The position numbers were made by a program, and so were the translations under genes. Below the pieces are notes generated by a model. That model was given only the letters and a program-made list of their open reading frames with translations. It was not told where the DNA came from and ran no database searches. From positions 1-64,000 of the forward strand of contig CALBPX010000074.1 in NCBI GenBank assembly GCA_937899055.1: a stretch of DNA of 64,000 nucleotides. The letters are read 5' to 3'. This document shows, piece by piece, positions 7,809-15,372 of this stretch; positions within the stretch are counted from its first letter, which is position 1; each line of letters starts with the position of its first letter. Source of the stretch: an uncultured Bacteroidales bacterium (GTDB lineage Bacteria; Bacteroidota; Bacteroidia; Bacteroidales; UBA932).

Positions 7809-8417
7809 ATGAGAAACATACCCCCTGCAATAAAGAACATAATCATCATAAACATCATAATGTTCATAGCAACTCTTATAAACCAGGAGTTCATGTTTGA
7901 ACATTTTGCACTGTTTCCTATAGGTACATACTTTTTCAGGCCGTGGCAGTTGGTAACCCATATATTCATGCACGGAGGTTTCTGGCACATATTCTTTAAC
8001 ATGTACACCCTGTTCTTCTTTGGAGTTGTGCTGGAAAGGGTCTGGGGCAGCAAGAAGTTTTTGCTCTACTACTTTGTAACCGGACTTGGTGCGGCGGCCT
8101 GCCACTTAGGCGTAATGTACCTGCAAGGCGTTGATTACAACCTGCCTACCGTTGGAGCTTCGGGAGCCGTCTATGGTGTGCTTCTGGGCTACGGAATGTT
8201 GTTCCCCAACAACCGCATTACAATGTTATTCCCCTTTCCGGTAACTCTCAAGGCCAAGTGGTTTGTACTGATATTCGGAGGAATTGAACTGGTTACCGGC
8301 ATATTTGACACCAGCAGCGGCATTGCCCACTTTGCACATCTTGGAGGCATGCTGTTCGGAATTCTGCTGATTCTGTATTGGAAAAAGAGAAACAAGCTGT
8401 ACGAATGGGTAGAGTAA
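7809..8417 (+). CDS. rhomboid family intramembrane serine protease
   Basis: 202 aa, six hydrophobic helices. The catalytic Ser118 lies in GASGAVYG and His177 in AHFAHLGG. The oxyanion region HGGFWHIFFNMY (His60, Asn64) is intact. Rhomboids cleave transmembrane segments of other membrane proteins. The substrate is unknown. The ATG at 7809 follows mutL by 30 bases, and the C-terminus overlaps the next gene by 13 bases, so all three are likely one transcript. Confidence 0.93.
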   Translation: MRNIPPAIKNIIIINIIMFIATLINQEFMFEHFALFPIGTYFFRPWQLVTHIFMHGGFWHIFFNMYTLFFFGVVLERVWGSKKFLLYYFVTGLGAAACHLGVMYLQGVDYNLPTVGASGAVYGVLLGYGMLFPNNRITMLFPFPVTLKAKWFVLIFGGIELVTGIFDTSSGIAHFAHLGGMLFGILLILYWKKRNKLYEWVE

Positions 8418-9532
8418 GAGGCAGAAAACGCAGGCGCACTCCAAGACTTTTTGGTCTGACATTCAGGCTGGTTCTGATTATTGCGGCCGCCTGCCTGTTC
8501 CTGTCCTATATATCCTCGTACATAGATCCGTCCAGATTTTCTGTGCCGCTGTTCTTCGGGCTATATTTCATTCCGCTCTTAGGTATCAATCTCCTGCTTT
8601 TCCTTATTGCGGCAATTCGCAGAAGCAGAAGTGCCTGGATCCCTATCACAGCACTGCTTCCGGCGCTGCTTTTTGCCGAAAGATTCTACAAGTTCAACAG
8701 CGGGGCTCCGGAAGCAACCCCTGAGGAGGCAATTAAGATAGAAACCTACAACGTAGGAAAATTCAGACTCGCTGAAGAAGGAATTTCCTCAGCCTCTGCA
8801 ATGGAAGGCATCGCTGAGCAAATTAATAAGACCAATCCGGACATTATCTGCCTTCAGGAAGTTTATCTTGACAGTGCCGGAGCCGCCGCCAGAGTTTTTC
8901 CTGGTTACAGATACAGGACTTCAAGCCTGGTCAGCCACAGCAACGGAAAGCGCAGCGGCAACCTCATACTCAGCAAATTTGAGATATTGAAAGGCGGAGT
9001 TCTCCGTTTCAGGCAGAGCACCAACCTTTCTTTATTCGCCGATATAGTAATCCGCTCGGATACCGTAAGGGTTTATAACAACCACTTGGAATCCTATGCA
9101 ATATCCCCTACCGCCCTTATCAAAAAAATCAGGGAAAAAAGAAGGAACTCGGAGGATGTGACCGAAGACATCATAAGCGTACACAACAAATTCCGCTCAA
9201 CCGGCATCAAAAGGTCTCATCAGGTGGCGCAGATTTTCTCCAACATCCAGACAAGCCCCTATCCTGCAATTGTTTGCGGAGACTTTAACGATACTCCTAT
9301 GTCATTTGCCTACCATAAGCTCAGCTATAAAAGCAAAGACACTTTCAAGGAACGCGGCAATGGATTTTCAGCTACCTACTCCATGCTGTGGCCCTTGCTG
9401 AGAATAGACTACATCTTTATTCCTGAGACCTTTACCTGCCTGAGCCACAATACCATAAGGGACAAGTTTTCGGACCATTACCCGGTTGTAGCAGAATTCT
9501 CAACGGCTGAACCCTCTCAGGCAGAACATTAA
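8405..9532 (+). CDS. membrane-anchored endonuclease/exonuclease/phosphatase (EEP) protein
   Basis: 375 aa from the ATG at 8405; an alternative ATG at 8378 would add nine residues and lengthen the overlap with the rhomboid gene. A basic N-terminus (GRVRGRKRRR) is followed by three hydrophobic helices within the first ~100 residues, then an EEP fold: TYNVGKF, CLQEVY (metal Glu), NNHLES, CGDFNDTP, RIDYIF and SDHYPVVA. This fold hydrolyses phosphodiesters (nucleic acids, phospholipids) using Mg2+. The domain probably faces the periplasm. Substrate unknown. Confidence 0.88.
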   Translation: MGRVRGRKRRRTPRLFGLTFRLVLIIAAACLFLSYISSYIDPSRFSVPLFFGLYFIPLLGINLLLFLIAAIRRSRSAWIPITALLPALLFAERFYKFNSGAPEATPEEAIKIETYNVGKFRLAEEGISSASAMEGIAEQINKTNPDIICLQEVYLDSAGAAARVFPGYRYRTSSLVSHSNGKRSGNLILSKFEILKGGVLRFRQSTNLSLFADIVIRSDTVRVYNNHLESYAISPTALIKKIREKRRNSEDVTEDIISVHNKFRSTGIKRSHQVAQIFSNIQTSPYPAIVCGDFNDTPMSFAYHKLSYKSKDTFKERGNGFSATYSMLWPLLRIDYIFIPETFTCLSHNTIRDKFSDHYPVVAEFSTAEPSQAEH

Positions 9533-9545
9533 ATCAGAACGCAGT

Positions 9546-10148
9546 ATGGCAGCAAAACATTCATATACAATGGATCCCAAGATGAAGATCCAGATAGACA
9601 AGGCTATTGAAGTGCTGGCAGAAGGGGGTGTAATCCTCTACCCGACAGACACTATCTGGGGCATTGGCTGCGATGCCACAAACCAGGAGGCCGTAAAGAA
9701 AGTCTTTGCAATCAAGCAAAGAGAAGAAAGCAAGAGCCTTGTAACTCTGGTTTCTGACCTTGACATGCTGGCCCGCTATGTAGAAGCTGTTCCGGAAGCG
9801 GCTCTGGATCTTATTGAGGTAAACGACTCTCCTATGACCATCATCTACCCAAGGGCCATAGGCCTGGCTTCCAATGTAATAGCAGAAGACGGCAGCGTTG
9901 GCATACGCATTCCAATGAACGAGTTCTGCCGCCAGCTGTGCTACAGGTTCCGTAAGCCCATAGTTTCCACCTCGGCCAACATATCGGGAGAGAATCCGCC
10001 TAAAGGATTCAAAGACATTTCACCCAAAATCAAGGATGCCGTGGATTACACGGTACATCCTTCTATGGAAGAAAAGACTTCCACTCACAAAGCATCTCAG
10101 ATTATCAAACTGAGCACCAACGGACAGATTCAGATCATCCGCAAGTAA
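9546..10148 (+). CDS. tsaC: L-threonylcarbamoyladenylate synthase (YrdC/Sua5 family)
   Basis: 200 aa. It makes threonylcarbamoyl-AMP from Thr, bicarbonate and ATP, the first step of t6A37 tRNA modification. Seen: ILYPTDTIWGIGCDA at about 31-45 (the YrdC signature), KQREESKSLVTLVS, RIPMNEFCRQL and STSANISGENPP. It lacks the extra C-terminal Sua5 domain. tsaE, a later-step gene of the same pathway, lies 2.2 kb downstream. The last 14 bases overlap the end of the convergent rsmE gene. Confidence 0.93.
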   Translation: MAAKHSYTMDPKMKIQIDKAIEVLAEGGVILYPTDTIWGIGCDATNQEAVKKVFAIKQREESKSLVTLVSDLDMLARYVEAVPEAALDLIEVNDSPMTIIYPRAIGLASNVIAEDGSVGIRIPMNEFCRQLCYRFRKPIVSTSANISGENPPKGFKDISPKIKDAVDYTVHPSMEEKTSTHKASQIIKLSTNGQIQIIRK

Positions 10149-10914
10149 ATGCAAAGTAAATTTCTGAAACAGCAACCACTGCCGCCGTTTCTACACGAAG
10201 TCTTGATGAACCAAGGGTAACAGGCAAAAAGCCCTTCTCCCGGGCAAGTTGTATCTCCTTAGCGGAAAAATCGCCTTCCGGCCCTATCATTATTACCACT
10301 CTCGGTTTTTCGCCTTCCGGCACAGAGCCGCTGAACCCGGCCAGACAGTTCCTTATCGTTTCCTTTTCTCCTTCTTCGCAATGAGCCATCAGCTTCAACT
10401 CCCCTTTTCCATAATCGCGACAGATAAAATCCAAGACCGAAACCGGTTCCGCTATCTGTGGAAGATAGGATTTCAGGCTCTGCTTGGTGGCGGAAAGGGC
10501 AAGGGCCTCCAGCCTTTCTTTCTTCAGCGATGTTCTTATGGAATGTTCTGATATGACGGGAACTATCTCATCCACACCCAGTTCTGTAGCCTTCTCCACA
10601 AACCACTCATAGCGGTCCATGTTCTTGGTGGGGCATACGGCCATCACAAGATGATAGTTCAGGCCTCCTACCCCATGGCTTTCCTCCAATACTGCACACT
10701 CCACGGAAGCCTCCCCTTTCTTTGGAAGCATAACCTTCTCTATGCGGCAGTTGTAAAGTCCGCCTTTGCCGTCGATGACAAAAATAGATTCACCCTCTTT
10801 GTGCCTCATTACACGGACACAATGGTCAGCCTCGCCGCCGGCCAGGACCAACCGTTCTGCTCCGGCTCGATTCCCCTTGCCGCACCTGATGTCGGTTGAA
10901 TAAAAAAGTTCCAT
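10135..10914 (-). CDS. rsmE: 16S rRNA (uracil-1498-N3)-methyltransferase
   Basis: 259 aa from the ATG at 10914 (MELFYSTDI); an upstream in-frame ATG would add a non-homologous head. RsmE is a SPOUT methyltransferase that methylates U1498 in the 30S decoding region. Seen: an N-terminal PUA-like part with ADHCVRVMRH, KNMDRYEWFVEKATELGVDEI, and the SAM-binding knot IGPEGDFSAKEI ... VTLGSSRLRVETAAV. Convergent with tsaC, with the 3' ends overlapping. Confidence 0.95.
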   Translation of the reverse strand: MELFYSTDIRCGKGNRAGAERLVLAGGEADHCVRVMRHKEGESIFVIDGKGGLYNCRIEKVMLPKKGEASVECAVLEESHGVGGLNYHLVMAVCPTKNMDRYEWFVEKATELGVDEIVPVISEHSIRTSLKKERLEALALSATKQSLKSYLPQIAEPVSVLDFICRDYGKGELKLMAHCEEGEKETIRNCLAGFSGSVPEGEKPRVVIMIGPEGDFSAKEIQLAREKGFLPVTLGSSRLRVETAAVVAVSEIYFAFTCG

Positions 10915-11050
10915 CGCGATAAATATTTCTATACAAAAATAACAATCTGTTTCCAAACAACAGAGGTTTTTTGCAGAGGGGTTAATGCTAAGGAGTTTTT
11001 AGTTATTTTTGTGCACCCTATAGTTTGGCGGATAATAAAAGAGTTTTGAT
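10915..11050. promoter_or_regulatory. divergent promoter region rsmE / NagX-like gene
   Basis: The minus strand carries TATTTTTG (10934-10941 on +) and the plus strand carries TATTTTTG at 11004-11011. Both fit the TAnnTTTG -7 element. Upstream -33 TTG candidates are poorly spaced (16 bases for rsmE, none convincing for the plus strand), so only the -7 elements are supported. Confidence 0.4.
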
Positions 11051-12313
11051 ATGGCAAAAGCAAAAACTACACGTTATGTAGCTCTGGATGTCCTTAGGGG
11101 CATGACAGTTGCGGGCATGATTCTGGTTAACAACCCCGGAAGCTGGGGGCATATATTTTCACCGCTCAGGCATGCCAGCTGGGCCGGATGCACCCCTACT
11201 GATTTGGTATTTCCGTTCTTCCTCTTTGTAGTTGGAGCGGCAATGGCCTTCTCCTTTGCAAAGTACGGTGAAAGCCTGACCAAGGCCAGCGTAAAGAAAC
11301 TCCTGATCCGTGGCTGCCTAATTTTCCTTGTAGGTCTGGCCCTCAACGCTTTTCCGTTCATAAAAGTTCCTCTGGACCACGACCACAGCTTTTGGTGGAA
11401 CATCGCGGAAAAGTTCCGTAACCTCAGGATCTTTGGAGTGCTTCAGAGAATTGCAATGTGCTACATAGTGGGCGGGCTTTTTGCCCTGTGGCTCAAAAAG
11501 CCAAAGAAAATCATAGGCGCAATGGTAATACTGGCACTTCTGGAAGTTTTGGTTCTTTGGCTTCTCCGCGATGGACAGGGCGCCTTCCTGTTTGGAGAAA
11601 CCGTAAAGGACACTATGGCCGGAAGGGCTTCTGGAGCTTTTGACGTGAACTTCTTCAACGCCCTGGGAATGAACGGCGAGAACCATGTTTACCATGGAGA
11701 GGGCTTTCCGTTTGACCCTGAAGGACTGATAGGAGTATTGTCCGGAAGCTGCACCGTTCTGCTGGGCTTCCTCATAGGCAACATCTGCCGGACAACTCAG
11801 AACAAGGTGGATGCCGTTGCCAAGCTTTTTGTAATTGGAATGATATGCCTTGCCCTTGGCATGATATTCAGCATCTGGCTGCCCATAGTCAAGAAAATCT
11901 GGACCGGTTCCTATGTTCTGTATGCAGGCGGATGGGCCATTCTTATGCTCGGCTTCTTTGCCTACTTTATAGATGTAAAAGGCAGGGAAAAAATCTTTAC
12001 CCCGTTCAAGGCCTTGGGCATGAACCCTCTGTTCGCCTTTGTAATGGCCGGGCTGTTTGCCAAGATCCTGGGTCAGATAATCAAGTGGAAAGTGGCTGTG
12101 GTTCAGGACGACGGAACTATGGGAGAAAAAACATACTCCGTCCTGAGCTGGTTCTACCAGAACTGCTGCTGCCCTCTCTTCCGCTCGGATTTCTTCGGAG
12201 GCAACAACGGCAATAACGAGTTTGCATCGCTGATGTATGCAATAGTCTATGTAATTGTCTTTACGCTTATGGCCTACGCCCTCTACCGCAAGAAGATAGT
12301 CATCAAGCTGTAG
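11051..12313 (+). CDS. NagX-like membrane acyltransferase (DUF5009 / HGSNAT type)
   Basis: 420 aa with about ten membrane helices. The N-terminal signature RYVALDVLRGMTVAGMILVNN, then a loop with WAGCTPTDLVFPFFLFVVG, is that of the heparan-alpha-glucosaminide N-acetyltransferase / NagX family. These move acetyl groups across the membrane to amino-sugars. Conserved His residues sit in the first loop region (HIFSPLRHASW). A role in amino-sugar or envelope glycan handling is inferred from the family. Long minus-strand frames over this gene are shadows. Confidence 0.87.
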   Translation: MAKAKTTRYVALDVLRGMTVAGMILVNNPGSWGHIFSPLRHASWAGCTPTDLVFPFFLFVVGAAMAFSFAKYGESLTKASVKKLLIRGCLIFLVGLALNAFPFIKVPLDHDHSFWWNIAEKFRNLRIFGVLQRIAMCYIVGGLFALWLKKPKKIIGAMVILALLEVLVLWLLRDGQGAFLFGETVKDTMAGRASGAFDVNFFNALGMNGENHVYHGEGFPFDPEGLIGVLSGSCTVLLGFLIGNICRTTQNKVDAVAKLFVIGMICLALGMIFSIWLPIVKKIWTGSYVLYAGGWAILMLGFFAYFIDVKGREKIFTPFKALGMNPLFAFVMAGLFAKILGQIIKWKVAVVQDDGTMGEKTYSVLSWFYQNCCCPLFRSDFFGGNNGNNEFASLMYAIVYVIVFTLMAYALYRKKIVIKL

Positions 12314-12332
12314 CTTCATCGCGATAAAAAAA

Positions 12333-12863
12333 ATGATGATTCATAAAATGCAGTACTGGACTATCAAAAAGAAAGATATGAAAAACTTCCTCAAATTGGA
12401 GGATGTAGCAGTTGATGACGGCAGACGCAGACCATTTAAGACTTTTACAATCGGCAACCTTGAAGAAATAGACAGGGTGGCGGAAGAGTTCATCCGCTTT
12501 ATTTCTGAGTCCGACCTCCAGAGCAACATCTTTGCCTTCTACGGCAAGATGGGAGCCGGTAAGACCACCTTCATCAAAGCCATCTGCAAAGCCCTGGGAG
12601 TCAATGATATCGTAAATAGCCCAACATTCACCATCATCAACGAATACAGAAGCAGCAGAGGCTTCCCCATCTATCACTTTGACTTCTACCGCATCAACAA
12701 GCTGCAGGAAGCCTTTGACATCGGCACGGAAGACTACTTTGCCGGCAGCGGCCTCTGCCTTATCGAATGGCCGGAAAAAATCGCTGAGATACTTCCGGAA
12801 GACTGCATCAAAGTTTCCATCACCACCAACCCCGACCTCAGCCGCACCATAGAGATTTCATAG
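12333..12863 (+). CDS. tsaE: tRNA threonylcarbamoyladenosine biosynthesis ATPase
   Basis: 176 aa from the ATG at 12333; starts at 12348 or 12378 are also possible because the conserved core begins near residue 30. TsaE is the P-loop ATPase that works with TsaB/TsaD to transfer the threonylcarbamoyl group to tRNA A37. Seen: Walker A GKMGAGKTTFIK, NSPTFTIINEY, YHFDFYRI (Walker B-like) and CLIEWPEKI near the end. It lies 20 bases after the NagX-like gene. The remnant island starts at its stop codon. Confidence 0.93.
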   Translation: MMIHKMQYWTIKKKDMKNFLKLEDVAVDDGRRRPFKTFTIGNLEEIDRVAEEFIRFISESDLQSNIFAFYGKMGAGKTTFIKAICKALGVNDIVNSPTFTIINEYRSSRGFPIYHFDFYRINKLQEAFDIGTEDYFAGSGLCLIEWPEKIAEILPEDCIKVSITTNPDLSRTIEIS

Positions 12864-12940
12864 CCGAAAATGTGATTTTCGACCCTAAATAAGCTCCGAA
12901 AATGTGATTTTTTGCTTATTTTTATAGCCGAAAATGTGAT
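12864..12940 (+). repeat. three 13-bp direct repeats at an exact 32-bp period
   Basis: CCGAAAATGTGAT occurs at 12864-12876, 12896-12908 and 12928-12940. Both spacers are exactly 19 bases and differ in sequence (the second is T-rich). The array starts one base after the tsaE stop codon and ends seven bases before the ATG of a truncated AAA-ATPase start (12948). 32 bp is close to three helical turns, so the copies face the same side of the DNA, as expected for a protein-binding array. Repeats are too short for CRISPR. Confidence 0.85.
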
Positions 12941-12947
12941 AAAAACC

Positions 12948-13073
12948 ATGCAACTTCTTAAAAGAAAGGTAGATAGCTTTTTAGCCGGCTGGAACGGCAA
13001 ATTCTTCACCTTCCCTTATTTCCTCGCCTTCCTGCTGAAGCGGTTCCTGCAAGATCCCAAACGGAAGATATAG
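12948..13073 (+). pseudogene. truncated N-terminus of an AAA-family ATPase
   Basis: A 41-codon frame starting MQLLKRKVDSFLAGWNGK. The pattern M-x-LKRK-(I/V)-D-x-FL-x-x-W-K is how many bacterial AAA/DUF4143-type ATPases begin, just before their GARQVGKT P-loop. Here the frame leaves the family after residue ~18 and stops at 13073 with no P-loop. Inference: the 5' end of a deleted ATPase gene, still attached to its upstream repeats. Family recognition rests on a short stretch. Confidence 0.5.
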
Positions 13074-13089
13074 ATACCTTGGTGGCATT

Positions 13090-13222
13090 TTCACAAATTT
13101 TGCAGAAACGGCTGAACCTCAGAAAAGCAAAATAAATTTGCAATTCTCTCAACCTGCATGTAAATTTGCATTGCCGTTGACGATTTTTCGCAAATTTTGT
13201 CAACGCCGCTGCAAAATTTAAC
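13090..13222 (+). promoter_or_regulatory. AT-rich repeat cluster upstream of the AAA/DUF4143 gene
   Basis: In the ~155 bases before the ATPase gene a motif close to AAATTTTGC/AAATTTGCA recurs: about 13094, 13134, 13161 and 13192, and inverted at 13211. The copies at 13134 and 13161 are 27 bases apart. A perfect 7-bp inverted repeat CGTTGAC-N17-GTCAACG (13175-13181 / 13199-13205) encloses one copy. No clear TAnnTTTG promoter is visible. Probably a regulatory region. Confidence 0.45.
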
Positions 13223-13228
13223 AGCTTT

Positions 13229-14368
13229 ATGTACCATAGAATATTCGATATAGAGAACCGCCTTGATGAAGGAATGTTCCTCTTTGGCGGACGCCAGGTG
13301 GGAAAATCCACCCTCTTAAGGGAACGTTTCCCAAAAGCGATATACGTTGACCTCCTTGACCCGGATACCCGGAAGCGCTTCAAGCGCCGTGCGATGGATT
13401 TCTACGAGATGCTGGTGAAGTATCCTCCGAAGACGCTGGTCATCGTAGATGAAATCCAGAAACTCCCTGAGATTCTGGATTTGGTTCACAAACTGATGGT
13501 AGAGAATGGCCTGTACTTCATCTTGAGCGGCTCCAGCGCCAGGAAGATCAAGAAAGCCGGAGTTAATCAGTTGGGGGGAAGGGCTAATGAGGAGCACCTG
13601 TATCCTCTCGTTTCTGCTGAGATTCCTGATTACGACTTCAGCCTGGCCATCCAGAACGGAATGATTCCCCGGCACTATATGGTGAAGGATGCAAGGGTGC
13701 GCCTCAAGAACTATGTAAACCTTTACCTCAAGGAGGAAATCGAAGAGGAAGCTCTGGTTCAGAATATCGACACATTCGAACGTTTCCTCGAAGTAGCGGC
13801 CATAACAAATACGGAAATTCTGAATTACAACAATATGGCCTCAGATTGCGGTGTGTCCGTCAATACAGCCAAGGCTTATTTCAAAATTCTCTACGACACG
13901 CTCCTTGCCTTCGAGGTAAAACCATACAGAAAGGTGATTAAACGTAAACTGTACCAGACCTCAAAGTTTTATTTCTTCGATGTCGGAATCCCCAACTACC
14001 TGCTCCACCGTTACCACCTGATGCCGGGGACACCTGAATATGGCCACGCCTTTGAGAGCATCGTGATGCAGGAAATCCGTGCGTACCTTGGATATACCGG
14101 CAGTGAAGAGGAACTGACATACTGGCATACTTACAGCAATGATGAAGTTGATGCCGTGATTGGTGATGCCCGCATTGCCATTGAGATCAAGTCAACGGAT
14201 CACGTGGAGACCGAGCACAAAAAGGGATTGAAGAGATTTGTTGAAGAGCACCCTGAAGCGAAACAGATTATTGTATCACGCGATTTTCTGACAAGGAGGT
14301 CTGAAGATATTGACCTCTACTACGTGACCGACTTCTTCAAAGCCCTCTGGGCCGGTGAGATAATCTGA
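13229..14368 (+). CDS. AAA ATPase with DUF4143 C-terminus
   Basis: 379 aa. The P-loop is GGRQVGKSTLL at 20-30, Walker B is VIVDEIQ at about 71-77 and a sensor-like SGSSARK sits near 101. An AAA_14 domain is followed by a helical linker and a DUF4143 C-terminal domain. That domain contains a PD-(D/E)xK-like arrangement: FESIVMQEIRAYL, NDEVDAVIGD and AIEIKST. Such proteins are common, highly mobile and of unsettled function; roles in defence or nucleic-acid handling have been suggested. It appears intact. It sits in the remnant island between a truncated relative and an Abi/serpin junction, which supports horizontal turnover. Confidence 0.88.
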   Translation: MYHRIFDIENRLDEGMFLFGGRQVGKSTLLRERFPKAIYVDLLDPDTRKRFKRRAMDFYEMLVKYPPKTLVIVDEIQKLPEILDLVHKLMVENGLYFILSGSSARKIKKAGVNQLGGRANEEHLYPLVSAEIPDYDFSLAIQNGMIPRHYMVKDARVRLKNYVNLYLKEEIEEEALVQNIDTFERFLEVAAITNTEILNYNNMASDCGVSVNTAKAYFKILYDTLLAFEVKPYRKVIKRKLYQTSKFYFFDVGIPNYLLHRYHLMPGTPEYGHAFESIVMQEIRAYLGYTGSEEELTYWHTYSNDEVDAVIGDARIAIEIKSTDHVETEHKKGLKRFVEEHPEAKQIIVSRDFLTRRSEDIDLYYVTDFFKALWAGEII

Positions 14369-14369
14369 T

Positions 14370-14500
14370 TCACCTATGCTTGATTGCTGGGTATTCGGCA
14401 AAGAGTGCATCTATCTTGGCCTTCATGTCATTATGAGGGGAAATGATGTCGCGGAAGTATTTGATGATGCAGAGGCTGAAATAGGCTTCCGATGCAGGAG
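14370..14500 (-). pseudogene. C-terminal fragment of an Abi-family-like protein
   Basis: The minus-strand frame ending at 14370-14372 reads ...EAYFSLCIIKYFRDIISPHND then MKAKIDALFAEYPAIKHR. This resembles the C-terminal region of Abi-family (abortive infection) proteins, where 'KYL..ISP.N.....L..LF..YP.I' is typical. The similarity begins near 14500, exactly where the plus-strand serpin fragment begins, and the usual GFPxxW tail is missing. I infer a gene remnant cut at both ends. Recognition is from pattern memory and needs a profile search. Confidence 0.45.
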
Positions 14501-15237
14501 CGATAAATGAGATTAATTCATGGTGCTTAAAACACACAAATTCTCTTATACCAAAGCTTTTTGAGGATCTGTCCGCTGACGATATGATGGTCCTTTTGAA
14601 TGCCTTGTACTTTAAGAGCATGTGGGCCACACCATTCCAGAAGCAGAATACGACTAACCGCGTTTTCTATCTTGAAAACGAAGCAGGCAAGAAGAGTCTT
14701 CCAATGATGGCTCAAGTGGAAAAAAACTTGCCTTATTTTGAGAATGAAACTTTCAGTACTATTTCCAAAGCTTACGGAAACAATGCTTTTCAAATATTCA
14801 TTCTGCTCCCTAAGGAGGGCAAGACGGTTTCAGATGTAATAAGTTTACTTAAAAATACAGGGTGGAAACCATATTTAAATTCATTCAAGGGAAGTTATGA
14901 TGTGGACCTGTGGTTGCCAAAATTCGAAATTAAATTCGACATATCGTTAAAAGGAATTTTATCCGCGATGGGAATGCCCGATGCCTTTGACCCTGAAAAG
15001 GCAGACTTCCGCTCAATGTCAGAGTCCGCTACATTCTTGGGTGTAGTAAAACAAGCAGCTTCCATTAAGGTTGATGAAGAAGGCACCGTTGTGGCGGTGG
15101 CGTCGGGGGGAAAGTTGATCAGTATGGACGCGCTTAAAGAACAAGCCGTTTTTCATGCAGACCATCCTTTCGTATATCTGATAGCAGAGCGCAGCTCCCA
15201 GGCAATTCTGTTTGCCGGAAAATATATGGGCAATTAA
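14490..15237 (+). pseudogene. serpin, N-terminus deleted
   Basis: A serpin frame is readable upstream of the first ATG (14584), from about 14491 (AGAINEINSWCLKHTN, then LIPKLFEDLSADD). It continues MVLLNALYFKSMW, a breach/shutter region and the reactive-centre hinge EEGTVVAVAS, to HPFVYLIAERSSQAILFAGKY. The first ~150 residues of the fold, including the signal peptide, are absent, and an in-frame stop lies at 14482-14484. The hinge keeps the small residues of inhibitory serpins. Without the N-terminal part it should not fold as an inhibitor, so I call a pseudogene. A short derived protein from 14584 (217 aa) cannot be excluded. Confidence 0.75.
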
Positions 15238-15372
15238 GGGTTGCCCGCAGACCCACACATAGCGTAAACGTAAAAACTTTGGGGCGGACAGCGTCAATTG
15301 TACGCATTGGCATTGCTGATCCAGATTGCAGATGTATCATTGCTATCCATAAACGGGATTAAATGCAATGAT

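Noticed and set aside
11318..12319. 333-aa minus-strand frame
   Set aside because: Antisense to the NagX-like membrane protein; no recognisable motifs.
12864..12940. CRISPR array
   Set aside because: Repeats are 13 bp with 19-base spacers and only three copies; no cas genes nearby.
14584..15237. Complete small serpin starting at the ATG at 14584
   Set aside because: Serpin homology extends upstream of that ATG and the essential N-terminal third of the fold is missing.
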